A stretch of DNA of 64,000 nucleotides from assembly GCF_004343605.1 (NCBI RefSeq), contig NZ_POSF01000015.1, positions 280,509-344,508 of the forward strand. Direction: 5' to 3'. Below the pieces are notes generated by a model. That model had not been told where the DNA came from. It saw nothing but the letters and a program-made list of their open reading frames with translations, and searched no databases. Below are positions 27,476 to 35,270 of the stretch, one piece after another; position 1 is the first letter of the stretch; each line of letters begins with the position of its first letter. Origin of the DNA: Dehalobacter sp. 12DCB1 (GTDB lineage Bacteria; Bacillota; Desulfitobacteriia; Desulfitobacteriales; Syntrophobotulaceae). Made by a program: the position numbers and the translations under genes.

Positions 27476-27512
27476 TCACTCGAGTCATATAAAACTTTAG
27501 AGCAACCTTAGC

Positions 27513-28394
27513 TCAAGCTTCTTTCGCTTCAATCTCAGCTTGAGCAGCCAGAATATCTTTGGCATTCAGGTATACGGGAGTATCCACCATTTTTCCGTTG
27601 TAGGATACGGCTGCTTTTCCTTTGGCAATACCCTCTTCTTCGAATACTTTGACAACGCCGTTAGCCCATTCGACATCGGCCGGATCCGGAGCATACAGAC
27701 GGTTGGACGGTCCAACCTGACCCGGATGAATAATCATACGACCTTCATAGCCCATCTGCTTGCCGTCGGCAACGTTCTTTTCAAAAGCGGGGATATCCTG
27801 GTAAGCAACGAATGGTGCGTCAATTGCTACAATACCGGCTGCACGGCAGGCAACACCAACTTTGGCGCGTCCCCACAGCTGCTCATTCGCTTCGGAGGTC
27901 AGTTTGATCCGCATGTCGCGGCAATAATCTACTGCACCAAAAATAGCATTCACGTTACGTTTGCTGGCCATGCAGCACTCATACGCATTCATAATTCCTT
28001 TTGCTGTTTCAAGCAGCATAGAAATTTTGATGGAACCCACTTCCAGACCCCTGCGGCGCTCCAACTCTTCGAGTTTCCAATCCAGACGTTTAACATCATC
28101 AGGATGTCCGGTCTTAGCAAGCGTTACGCCATGAAGGCCTTCCCAAACGACAGCCTCAAGGTCATCGTTGGTTAATTCTGTTTCCCAGTTGTTAATTCTG
28201 ACATAAACCTGGGAACCATTGGACCCGGCATATTTCAAATTCTCGGCAATAATTTTGCGTGCATTTTCCTTCTCCGCCGGTGGTACGGAATCCTCCAGAT
28301 CCAGTGTGATGATATCAGCAGGAAAGCTTGGCGCTTTCTCAACCATCTTCGGGTTATTTCCCGGTACGTAGAGAATCGATCTCATAACAGCCAT
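27513..28394 (-). CDS. HpcH/HpaI-CitE-like aldolase, probable malyl-CoA lyase
   Basis: A 293-residue TIM-barrel lyase of the CitE/malyl-CoA lyase family. It starts MAVMRSILYVPGNNPKMVEK and shows IITLDLEDSVPPAEK, VRINNWET, ISMLLETAKGIMNAYE, IFGAVDYCRDM and GRMIIHPGQVGPSNRLY, with the metal-binding Glu and Asp in the expected places. The family includes citrate lyase beta, citramalyl-CoA lyase and malyl-CoA lyase. No citrate lyase alpha or gamma genes are adjacent, but an ADP-forming CoA ligase and malic enzyme are. I therefore infer condensation of glyoxylate with acetyl-CoA to malyl-CoA, or the reverse cleavage. Confidence 0.85.
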   Translation of the reverse strand: MAVMRSILYVPGNNPKMVEKAPSFPADIITLDLEDSVPPAEKENARKIIAENLKYAGSNGSQVYVRINNWETELTNDDLEAVVWEGLHGVTLAKTGHPDDVKRLDWKLEELERRRGLEVGSIKISMLLETAKGIMNAYECCMASKRNVNAIFGAVDYCRDMRIKLTSEANEQLWGRAKVGVACRAAGIVAIDAPFVAYQDIPAFEKNVADGKQMGYEGRMIIHPGQVGPSNRLYAPDPADVEWANGVVKVFEEEGIAKGKAAVSYNGKMVDTPVYLNAKDILAAQAEIEAKEA

Positions 28395-28429
28395 TTTAAG
28401 ATGCCTCCTATTTTTACTGGAATTAATAA

Positions 28430-29326
28430 TTATTCCTTTATTTTCTCCTTCAAAATAATTGGGATATCTATTGGAGTTTCAGCGACAAAACCGCCTGCTT
28501 TAAGAACAGCTTCAATTTTGCTCTTCGCGGACCCACGTCCGCGTTCAACAATATTAGAAGCATGGGAAAAACGCTGGCCTTCGGGAGCCCATGCTCCAGC
28601 CACGTAGATCACAAAAGGTTTTGTGAATTTGCCTTCCGCAATCACATCGGCACATTCCTCTTCCTGAGAGCTGCCGATCTCGGCATAGACGGCTACACCT
28701 TTTGTTTCAGGATCTGCTTCGAATAAGGGCAGCAAATCAGCCATAGATGTTCCAAGTACAGGCTCGGTTCCGGTATGAACGACTGTACTTACGCCGAAAC
28801 CACCTTCTCTTAGTACCCAGGGGATGGTCCCTGATTGTCCGCCACTGCGCGAAAAGACACCAATATTACCTTTCTTGAAGAACTTGTTAGCCCACTCGAC
28901 ATTGCCGCCAAGCCAGCCGACAACTGCTTCTCCCGGTGTCAGAATGCCAATGGATCCTGGGCCGATTAAGCGGGTTCCTCTCAGCTTGCAATAAGCGACC
29001 ATTTCCATAATATCATGGATAGGTGTTCCTTCAACGCACGGAATGATATTTTTGACGCCCGCGTCGGCAGCTTCAAAAACAGCGGTTTTTAGAACGCTGC
29101 CCGGCACAAAGATGACGCTAAAGTCAATTTCACCTTGTTCTCTGGCAATTTCCTTAACCGTATTATAGACGGGGATATCATGAACCTCGTCCCCTTTTTT
29201 TCCGGGGCTGGTTCCGCCGATGACTTTGGTACCATATTGTTTCATGTATTTGGTTCTTACAGACCCTTCACGGCCGGTAATTCCCTGGATAATGACTTTA
29301 GACTGGTTACTGATTAAAATGCCCAT
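28430..29326 (-). CDS. Succinyl/malyl-CoA ligase, alpha subunit
   Basis: A 298-residue CoA-binding subunit of an ADP-forming acyl-CoA synthetase (SucD/MtkB type). It begins with ILISNQSKVIIQGITGREGS and has the phosphate-binding loop IGVFSRSGGQSGTIPWVL. The phosphohistidine is near residue 255 in GQRFSHASNIVERG. The reaction is acyl-CoA plus ADP and Pi to acid plus CoA plus ATP, reversible. The acyl group is probably malyl or succinyl; the operon favours malyl. A GGGATAA stretch lies just before the ATG. It sits 35 nt upstream of the aldolase gene and 30 nt downstream of the iron-sulfur gene. Confidence 0.9.
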   Translation of the reverse strand: MGILISNQSKVIIQGITGREGSVRTKYMKQYGTKVIGGTSPGKKGDEVHDIPVYNTVKEIAREQGEIDFSVIFVPGSVLKTAVFEAADAGVKNIIPCVEGTPIHDIMEMVAYCKLRGTRLIGPGSIGILTPGEAVVGWLGGNVEWANKFFKKGNIGVFSRSGGQSGTIPWVLREGGFGVSTVVHTGTEPVLGTSMADLLPLFEADPETKGVAVYAEIGSSQEEECADVIAEGKFTKPFVIYVAGAWAPEGQRFSHASNIVERGRGSAKSKIEAVLKAGGFVAETPIDIPIILKEKIKE

Positions 29327-29356
29327 TCTTATCCCTCATTTTAGTTTTGAAATAAA

Positions 29357-29647
29357 CTATTGTAAACCACGTTTGGCCTGATAGGCATCAAGGCCCGTAA
29401 TCGGAACATCGATGGTCAAAGCCTTATTCCCTTCGAACTTGCAAGCGATCTCACAAGCCAGACATTCTGTTCCAAGCCGGAGAACTTCCTCCGCACCCAG
29501 ATGCTCGACGGATGGTTTTCCGTCGGCAATTTGGAGCAGTCCTCTGGCATATTTTTTACAAGCTGCTGCGCACGCTTTGGTTTCACATGTGTCACACTTG
29601 CTGGTATCGATGCTTATGGTAATACTTTTTTCTTTGATTTCCAGCAT
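29357..29647 (-). CDS. Small ferredoxin-like iron-sulfur protein
   Basis: A 96-residue Cys-rich protein. Cysteines lie at 18, 21, 26 and 30 (C-x2-C-x4-C-x3-C in CDTCETKACAAAC) and at 62, 65 and 69 (CLACEIACKFEG), like a ferredoxin whose second motif lacks one cysteine. One [4Fe-4S] cluster is plausible and a second would be incomplete. It is encoded between the two subunits of the CoA ligase, 9 nt after the beta-subunit stop and 30 nt before the alpha start, so the three are almost certainly co-translated. I know of no iron-sulfur subunit in standard succinyl-CoA or malate-CoA ligases. It could be a third subunit or an electron carrier for the pathway; both are inference. Confidence 0.75.
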   Translation of the reverse strand: MLEIKEKSITISIDTSKCDTCETKACAAACKKYARGLLQIADGKPSVEHLGAEEVLRLGTECLACEIACKFEGNKALTIDVPITGLDAYQAKRGLQ

Positions 29648-29656
29648 GGCATTTCC

Positions 29657-30931
29657 CTACTTTCTTTGAGCATCTTTTTCTGCTCTGTATTCTTTGGCCA
29701 GAGCCAGAAGTCTTTGACCAATAAATTTAGTATCTGTGACATGCTCTTTTCCGTATATTTCAATTCTTTTGCCAATCCCGTCCGGAGTCATCAGCTCTGC
29801 CAGGCCCTTGCACAGAATCTCCATGGATTCATCCTCGCGATTGCCGCAGAGTAATAGAACGCAAGGCAGGCCGGGCTTCTTGGGAAGCTCTTCCCATAGT
29901 ACTTTGACAATCGCATTGGCATGGTGCCATTGCTCCTGATTCGCCATCATAAAACCGCCAAGAAGATAACCATCAATATTGGGCTGCGATAATACACACT
30001 TGGCAACACGATATATTTTGGATCCGACAGGATTGCCGCTTGTGTCGGCATAGTTGGCAGGCTTAAGCCCTACCTGATTCAGTGCATCGAGTCCCATCAT
30101 CGCCGAACCACCGCCAATTGGGTGATAACCGATATAGCCGGGACTTACTTCATCGTATCCCATATTCATCAGGAAGCCCGTACCGCGGGCATCTGTTTCT
30201 TCAATGCTCCAGCCGATCATATCGAGTTCGGTGACTTCACCAGGCAAATCGCGGGCAATTTTAATGTCAAATTCCGGATGACGGCCCACCGAGCTATTGT
30301 CAATCTCCATTTTACAGTCCGCACAGATCAGGTTTCCATCCTCCGTCATGACAAAAGGATTGATCTCCAGGGTCTGGCAGTCATACTTTTTGTACACTTG
30401 AGCCAGTTTGGTCAGAAAAGAAGCAAACTTGCTCAAGTCTTTATTAGGAATGCCGGCAGAGGCACAGAAGTCAATCGCATCATAAATCTGCAGACCAAAA
30501 ATGGGGTCGATATTCATCTTAAAAATCAGTTCTTCAGGAACACTCTCAATATCCATGCCGCCTTCTGAGCTGAACATCAGCATCGGGCAGCGGGCGTCTC
30601 TCGCATTGTTAATGACAAATGAACAATAATATTCTTTTTTGATCGCCAGTTTTTCCTCAATCAAAACCTGTCTGACGGGGAGCCCTTTTACTATCTTGGA
30701 CAGTATTTCAGCTGCTGCTGCCGAAGCTTCGGACGGGGTTTTAACCAATTTCACAATCCCAGCCTTTCCTCTTCCTCCTGCCTGAACCTGACCTTTGACA
30801 GCAACGGACTTACCAATCCATTCTGCCGCTTGTTGTGCTTCTTCCGGAGAAGATGCCGGCCTGCCCTTCGGTACGGGTATTCCCGCTTTGGCAAGCCATT
30901 CCTTACCTTGATACTCTAGAAATTTTGCCAT
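29657..30931 (-). CDS. Succinyl/malyl-CoA ligase, beta subunit (ATP-grasp)
   Basis: A 424-residue ATP-grasp subunit of an ADP-forming acyl-CoA synthetase (SucC/MtkA type). It starts MAKFLEYQGKEWLAKAGIPV and shows VAVKGQVQAGGRGKAGIVKL, the nucleotide-binding lobe around RQVLIEEKLAIKKEYYCSFV, and TLEINPFVMTEDGNLICADC with the metal ligands. An unusual PIGGGSAMMGLDALNQ follows. GGAAGGGATTACGG precedes the ATG at 30931. An in-frame ATG at 31168 lies in a hairpin loop and the extra 79 residues look non-coding. It is the first gene of the operon, which continues with the ferredoxin-like, alpha, aldolase and malic enzyme genes. Confidence 0.9.
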   Translation of the reverse strand: MAKFLEYQGKEWLAKAGIPVPKGRPASSPEEAQQAAEWIGKSVAVKGQVQAGGRGKAGIVKLVKTPSEASAAAAEILSKIVKGLPVRQVLIEEKLAIKKEYYCSFVINNARDARCPMLMFSSEGGMDIESVPEELIFKMNIDPIFGLQIYDAIDFCASAGIPNKDLSKFASFLTKLAQVYKKYDCQTLEINPFVMTEDGNLICADCKMEIDNSSVGRHPEFDIKIARDLPGEVTELDMIGWSIEETDARGTGFLMNMGYDEVSPGYIGYHPIGGGSAMMGLDALNQVGLKPANYADTSGNPVGSKIYRVAKCVLSQPNIDGYLLGGFMMANQEQWHHANAIVKVLWEELPKKPGLPCVLLLCGNREDESMEILCKGLAELMTPDGIGKRIEIYGKEHVTDTKFIGQRLLALAKEYRAEKDAQRK

Positions 30932-31148
30932 CCGTAATCCCTTCCATATCGTCGTTTTGATCTGATACCTTGTTAACCTAAAATTGTAATAAAATGGCGA
31001 GCAGATTTTTTTAAGCCAAGGAAAGATTGAGGCGTACTGAAGTATGGTGATTGATGACAGCGCAGTATTGCAAAAAATATGCCGCCAGGATATATAAGAT
31101 TTTAGAATTAATAGGGTACTAGGGCTTGTATATACTGAACGAAAACTC

Positions 31149-31195
31149 AAAAAATTAAAGGAATACATGGTTATTCCTTTTCCTTTAATTTTTTT
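31149..31195 (-). terminator. AT-rich terminator-like hairpin before the CoA-ligase operon
   Basis: On the minus strand AAAAAATTAAA and TTTAATTTTTT pair as an outer 11-bp stem and GGAATA/TATTCC as an inner 6-bp stem, with a 6-base bulge. It lies between rnhA (stop 31331) and the ligase beta gene, and downstream of the putative promoter at 31250-31277. It could end rnhA transcripts or attenuate the operon leader. Confidence 0.5.
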
Positions 31196-31249
31196 GTTTA
31201 TTTATTATAGTGATCTATGTACCGTTCGTTATTAACTCACCTTATGATT

Positions 31250-31277
31250 ATTATAACGAAATTATTTGCAAAAACAA
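31250..31277 (-). promoter_or_regulatory. Putative promoter of the CoA-ligase/malic enzyme operon
   Basis: On the minus strand TTGTTT (31277-31272), a 16-nt spacer and TATAAT (31255-31250) fit a sigma-A promoter. It would give a leader of about 310 nt before the start at 30931, containing the hairpin at 31149-31195. Confidence 0.5.
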
Positions 31278-31330
31278 GACTAAATACAGCGAATAGCATG
31301 ATTTATTAGGGAAAAACCAATCTTAAAAAC

Positions 31331-31780
31331 TTAATCAGCTAATGCCTGGGCAATTGCTTTGCGGGCAAGTTCGTCACATCGTTCGTTCTCAGGATGTCCA
31401 GAATGGCCTTTGACCTTGACCCAGACAACTTCATGCTTTGCCGTGAGTTCTAGAAGTAATACCCAGAGATCACGATTCTCAACCGGTTTCTTTTGAGAAC
31501 TCTGCCAGCCATTCTTTTGCCAGCGGGAAAGCCATTTTTGTTCGAACGCATTAATTAAATAGGCGCTGTCACTGTGGACTTGGACACTGCAAGGTTCTTT
31601 CAGGGCTGCCAGTCCTTGGAGTGCCGCAGTCAGTTCCATACGTTGATTGGTTGTATTTGCTTCAAAGCCACTAATCTCTCTTTCATATTCGCCATATTTT
31701 AGGACTGCCGCCCAGCCTCCCGGTCCGGGATTACCTGAACAGGCTCCGTCCGTATAAATTTTTATACTTTTTACAGTCAT
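31331..31780 (-). CDS. rnhA: Ribonuclease HI
   Basis: A 149-residue RNase HI that cleaves RNA in RNA-DNA hybrids. The catalytic residues are in place: Asp in IYTDGACSGNPGPGGWA, Glu in TNQRMELTAAL, Asp in VHSDSAYLINA, His in KVKGHSGHPENERCDELARK and the final Asp of that motif. It includes the basic KNGWQSSQKKPVENRDLW handle region. It follows the GNAT gene by 8 nt and is probably translationally linked to it. Confidence 0.96.
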   Translation of the reverse strand: MTVKSIKIYTDGACSGNPGPGGWAAVLKYGEYEREISGFEANTTNQRMELTAALQGLAALKEPCSVQVHSDSAYLINAFEQKWLSRWQKNGWQSSQKKPVENRDLWVLLLELTAKHEVVWVKVKGHSGHPENERCDELARKAIAQALAD

Positions 31781-31788
31781 TGAACCCC

Positions 31789-32247
31789 CTATTTTAAGTA
31801 AAGAATCAGGGCATTTTCATCACAATTAGGAAACTTAACACAATTGATGCATTCTTTCCAGACCTTATGGGGCATTGAATCCTTTTCGGTGATTTCGAAT
31901 CCCATATGTTTGAAGAAATCTACTTGATACGTCAGGGTAAATACCTTGGGGCAATGGAGCTCCTTGGCCTCTTCCAAAAGGAGCTCAACAATCTTGCGGC
32001 CTAAGCCCTTCCCTCTATAGCTTTCATCAACCGCCAGTGCCCTGATCTCAGCGAGATCATCCCAGGTAATATGTAAAGCGCCGGTTCCGACAATCCGGTC
32101 ATCCTCCACCGCTACAATGACCTCCCTGATTCCCTCATACAGTGCACTTCGAGTTCTGGGCAGCATGAGTCCCTGTTCAGCATAGTAATTGATCAGGTTA
32201 ATAATGTCTTCCACATCGCTTAGCTTTGCGTGTCTATAGGTTACCAT
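31789..32247 (-). CDS. GNAT acetyltransferase, ArgA-like
   Basis: A 152-residue single-domain GNAT protein. It has YRHAKLSDVEDIINLINYYA, then IRALAVDESYRGKGLGRKIV with the acetyl-CoA pyrophosphate loop (RGKGLG) and VDFFKHMGFEITEKDSMPHK. The last motif is typical of short N-acetylglutamate synthases (ArgA-like), which start arginine synthesis. A C-terminal CINCVKFPNCDE has three cysteines and may bind metal. AAAGGAGAAAAG precedes the ATG. No arg genes are nearby, so the role remains a family-level inference. Confidence 0.82.
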   Translation of the reverse strand: MVTYRHAKLSDVEDIINLINYYAEQGLMLPRTRSALYEGIREVIVAVEDDRIVGTGALHITWDDLAEIRALAVDESYRGKGLGRKIVELLLEEAKELHCPKVFTLTYQVDFFKHMGFEITEKDSMPHKVWKECINCVKFPNCDENALILYLK

Positions 32248-32316
32248 CTTTTCTCCTTTATCCGTCCGTGTTTCCCGACAAATGTTAGAATGATCATTCT
32301 CTTTACCACAATCTTA

Positions 32317-33540
32317 CTATGCATCGATCCCGAATGCAATGAAGTTATCTTTTACTCCTTTAAAACCTTCCGTCCGCCATTCTTTGGGCATGATCATCAA
32401 TGGATATTTGTCGGGCTGCTTCAGCCAGGATTGGCACAGACGCAATTCTTCCATGTAATCGGCTTCGCAAAAAAGGAATATTTTGCGGTTCCACTCCAGT
32501 TGCGAATATCCCGGAAAACCTTGATGATGCTTCGCATAGTTTTCAAAAGCTGAAAATACTAGCAGCGTTTGTACAATTTTTAGCGATGGTTTCTCCAGAA
32601 TAGGTTTAATAATCCTAATAGATTGATCCCGTTGGAAAAAATACAGTTGCCGGCTTTCAATCAAATCACTGAAGTCTCTTGGATACCAAGGAACCTCCAG
32701 GTACTTTCCAAAATATTGGGGGATAAATTCCCTGTCATAGATTATCTTAAGATCTAATAATTCCCTGGAATCAAGGCTGCCATTGATCTCCATATTTTCC
32801 AGCAGTTCCAGTATCCCGTTAATGGCTCTGCAAAATTCATCATTAAGATTCCCGGAAAAATCGACCCATCCCAACTTTAGAAATTTGGAAGCAATATTTT
32901 TATTCCTGGTCCATTTTACTTTAGTAGACAGTTCAAACTTGTTCCCTTTCTTTTTAAACTCGGCAATTTGAATATTTCCCCAGCAATAGGTGATTTTATT
33001 CTTTTCGGATACTGCCCGGACTCTTCTCTTAGCCAAGCTTTCAAAATAGCGGTTGATCACCATCAGGTGATTCCAAGCCACCGGATTTAATTCTCTTTGC
33101 CAGTGTTCCCAACCGGGGTGCAACTCTCCTGTATCCAGCCGAAAAAAGCCTTTATCGTAATCTTTTTCTGACAGGACATATAAATTTGGGGTTAATTTTT
33201 CCCGCCAAAAAACCGTCCTGGCAAACAGCATGCCTCCTATTTGAGAAACCGCACCTAAAAATACAGGAGAAAATTCTTTTGCCACATAATAAATCAAAGT
33301 CCTGCTGCCATTTCCTAGATGCCCTCCCCACAAAATCCCTCCTAGAAGGAAGTCTTCCTCCCGGTAAACTCCCTGCGCAGCGATGATCCCGACTCTGAAA
33401 CTGATATCCCCGGCACTGAAATAATCAAACTGGGAAGGCAGATGCCAACCTTTCCTGACCTCTTCTGGACATTCTTCCCATCCGGATACACTAAAAATGT
33501 CCGGATTAGCATCCCATAATTCCTTCCATTTTATATTCAA
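32317..33540 (-). CDS. Conserved-looking protein of unknown function
   Basis: A protein of about 407 residues that I do not recognise. It is soluble, with no signal peptide or membrane helix, and rich in Trp, Phe and Lys. Local phrases such as LLGGILWGGHLGNGSRTLIY, ELHPGWEHWQRELNPVAWNH and PGYSQLEWNRKIFLFCEADY do not match a domain I know. The TTG at 33540 has GGGAGG at a 7-nt spacing, and the sequence upstream looks non-coding. It stands alone between the GNAT gene and phoU. Length, codon use and the strong ribosome site support a real gene. A composite of enzyme-like folds is possible but cannot be shown. Confidence 0.7.
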   Translation of the reverse strand: MNIKWKELWDANPDIFSVSGWEECPEEVRKGWHLPSQFDYFSAGDISFRVGIIAAQGVYREEDFLLGGILWGGHLGNGSRTLIYYVAKEFSPVFLGAVSQIGGMLFARTVFWREKLTPNLYVLSEKDYDKGFFRLDTGELHPGWEHWQRELNPVAWNHLMVINRYFESLAKRRVRAVSEKNKITYCWGNIQIAEFKKKGNKFELSTKVKWTRNKNIASKFLKLGWVDFSGNLNDEFCRAINGILELLENMEINGSLDSRELLDLKIIYDREFIPQYFGKYLEVPWYPRDFSDLIESRQLYFFQRDQSIRIIKPILEKPSLKIVQTLLVFSAFENYAKHHQGFPGYSQLEWNRKIFLFCEADYMEELRLCQSWLKQPDKYPLMIMPKEWRTEGFKGVKDNFIAFGIDA

Positions 33541-33631
33541 GTCAAATCCTCCCTTTACAAGCTGTTTTTTTATTATTACGCTTGATAAAGGCAGGAAATG
33601 ACAAGGTATCTTTTTCAATTATAAAATTATA

Positions 33632-33659
33632 GAAAAATTAACCCGGGTAAACCCGGGTT
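33632..33659 (-). terminator. Terminator after phoU
   Basis: AACCCGGG and CCCGGGTT form an 8-bp stem with a 4-base loop (33640-33659). On the minus strand TTAATTTTT follows, about 50 nt past the phoU stop. Confidence 0.8.
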
Positions 33660-33709
33660 CTTTAGCTGATGGTCAAGATAGAATATAAATTTTTTATATA
33701 TATTTCTGT

Positions 33710-34363
33710 CTATTTGTTTAAATTTTCCCTAACGCCTAATTGCATATAAATAACTTCTTCCCCGATATTCGTACAGTAATCCCCGATTCTTTCGATATAG
33801 CGGGTTGCTAGAAGCAGGTAGACAGCCTGGCCAGATATTGCCGAATCTTGTGCCATCATCTCGTTAAGTTCGTTAAAAATCAATTTATAGTAATGATCCA
33901 CTTTGTGGTCGGTCTCAGCCAATGACCGTGCAAGTTCAATATCTTCATAGATAAAAGCCTGGACGGCCGTACGCATCATTTGGATTGCGATCTCAGCCAT
34001 TTTCGGCATGTCGATCAACGGCTTGATCAGTGGATCGGGTCCAATCCGCAAGGATACTTTGGCAATATCGACGGATAGATCGCCCATTCTTTCCAGAGAG
34101 GAAATGATTTTATAGCTCGCAACAATATTGCGGAGATCCGAGGCAAACGGCTGCTGGGTTGCAACAAGGTGGGTACAGAGCAGTTCGATGTCCTGCTCAG
34201 AATCATTGATCAGGCCGTCATCGCTGACTACCTTTTCCGCCAGAGCCATATCCCTGTTCTTCAAGCTTTCCATGGCCTGTTCCAGCGCCTTCTCAACTAA
34301 CACGCTCATTTCTACTATTTTTTTCTTAAGCTCCTGAAGCTGATCTTCAAATTTATGGCGCAT
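33710..34363 (-). CDS. phoU: PhoU phosphate signalling protein
   Basis: A 217-residue PhoU with two three-helix repeats. Each repeat carries metal-binding acidic clusters, as in DDGLINDSEQDIELLCTHLV and ETDHKVDHYYKLIFNELNEM, and RYIERIGDYCTNIGEEVIYM ends the second repeat. PhoU restrains PhoR/PhoB-type signalling and phosphate uptake through Pst. No pst or pho regulator gene is adjacent, which is unusual but not rare. GGGGGGATACG precedes the ATG. Confidence 0.94.
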   Translation of the reverse strand: MRHKFEDQLQELKKKIVEMSVLVEKALEQAMESLKNRDMALAEKVVSDDGLINDSEQDIELLCTHLVATQQPFASDLRNIVASYKIISSLERMGDLSVDIAKVSLRIGPDPLIKPLIDMPKMAEIAIQMMRTAVQAFIYEDIELARSLAETDHKVDHYYKLIFNELNEMMAQDSAISGQAVYLLLATRYIERIGDYCTNIGEEVIYMQLGVRENLNK

Positions 34364-34526
34364 CGTATCCCCCCGAATGTGACTTCATCTGCAAAATGTG
34401 TAATGTAATATAAAATAACATACCCTAATGTACAAATGATAACAAAGAATTTAATTCCAAAGCAAGCTATCTAGGATGATCCATCATCATGCTTATTAAA
34501 GCACTGGAAATTGTAAATAGTAAGGG

Positions 34527-34532
34527 TATAAT
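34527..34532 (+). promoter_or_regulatory. Putative -10 element of HD-domain gene
   Basis: GGGTATAAT lies about 43 nt before the HD-domain start, with a weak TGGAAA 16 nt upstream. Only the -10 element is convincing. Confidence 0.4.
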
Positions 34533-34574
34533 AGAATAGGGATGGGATTAAAGCAAAAAATACAAAGGAACTGA

Positions 34575-35090
34575 ATGATGTTCTATCGGATCAAACAATT
34601 ACTCAATGCGTTGCACCCGGTTGTAAATGAGAATGAATACTCCTGGCTAAATACCGTACTGTCGGAGCGGGAAAGACAGCTATTTCTGAAGCAGACCCTT
34701 ACAGAACAGAGGCATGCACTCGATGTCGCCCGGGATATTCAGGAACGAAGCAGTTTTATTGAAAATGGTTATGGAAAAGAAGTTTACCATAGCCTTTTAA
34801 GTGGTGCGCTTCTCCATGACTGCGGAAAATCCGTGATTCATCTGCTTCTGTGGCAGAGGATATTTATTGTTATCTTTAATTATTTACCTGAACGGACCAA
34901 AAACATCATCCGCCAAAGCAAATCAGTTTTTGGCAAGACGGTGGTGATTTACACTCAACATCCTGACTGGGGGAAACGGCTGGCCGCCCGGGCCGGACTC
35001 TCTCCTGAAATCCAGTGCTTAATCCAAAATCACCATACCCCACAAAATTCTTTGGAAGAAATCCTCCATCAAGCCGACAACCGGCACTAG
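34575..35090 (+). CDS. HD-domain protein
   Basis: A 171-residue protein with an HD phosphohydrolase domain. An upstream His lies in EQRHALDVARDI, the HD pair in GALLHDCGKSVIH at about residue 81, and later His/Asp residues in YTQHPDWGKRLAA and IQNHHTPQNSLEE. A hydrophobic stretch (LWQRIFIVIFNYL) follows the HD motif. HD-domain proteins hydrolyse phosphate esters or nucleotides; the substrate is unknown. AAAGGAACTGA precedes tandem ATG codons, and the first is listed. It is monocistronic and convergent with the gene ending at 35271, with a repeat between them. Confidence 0.8.
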   Translation: MMFYRIKQLLNALHPVVNENEYSWLNTVLSERERQLFLKQTLTEQRHALDVARDIQERSSFIENGYGKEVYHSLLSGALLHDCGKSVIHLLLWQRIFIVIFNYLPERTKNIIRQSKSVFGKTVVIYTQHPDWGKRLAARAGLSPEIQCLIQNHHTPQNSLEEILHQADNRH

Positions 35091-35169
35091 TTTCAAAGTT
35101 ACCCGTACAGTAATTCCAAAGTAACTTGAACTATTAAAACAAACTTTCACAAACTACAGACTATGTCTC

Positions 35170-35241
35170 CGCAATGGATGGCCAACGTCAAGCGTAGTAC
35201 GATGCAAGCGCGTCTTTTGACGAAAGCGGCCATCCATTGCG
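35170..35241. repeat. Structured intergenic repeat, copy 3
   Basis: A 72-nt element. CGCAATGGATGGCC (35170-35183) and GGCCATCCATTGCG (35228-35241) pair perfectly over 14 bp. Inside, CGTCAA (35186-35191) pairs with TTGACG (35217-35222) around a core related to copies 1 and 2 (CAAGCG-AG-A-GATGC-AGCGCG-CT-TT). It lies between two convergent genes, about 80 nt after one stop and 30 nt from the other. Confidence 0.75.
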
Positions 35242-35270
35242 AAAATAGCCCAAGCAAAGGCTTTAAACTG

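Noticed and set aside
30932..31168. N-terminal extension of the CoA-ligase beta gene from an ATG at 31168
   Set aside because: The ATG is in a hairpin loop and the extra residues look random; GGAAGGG before the ATG at 30931 fits the family start.
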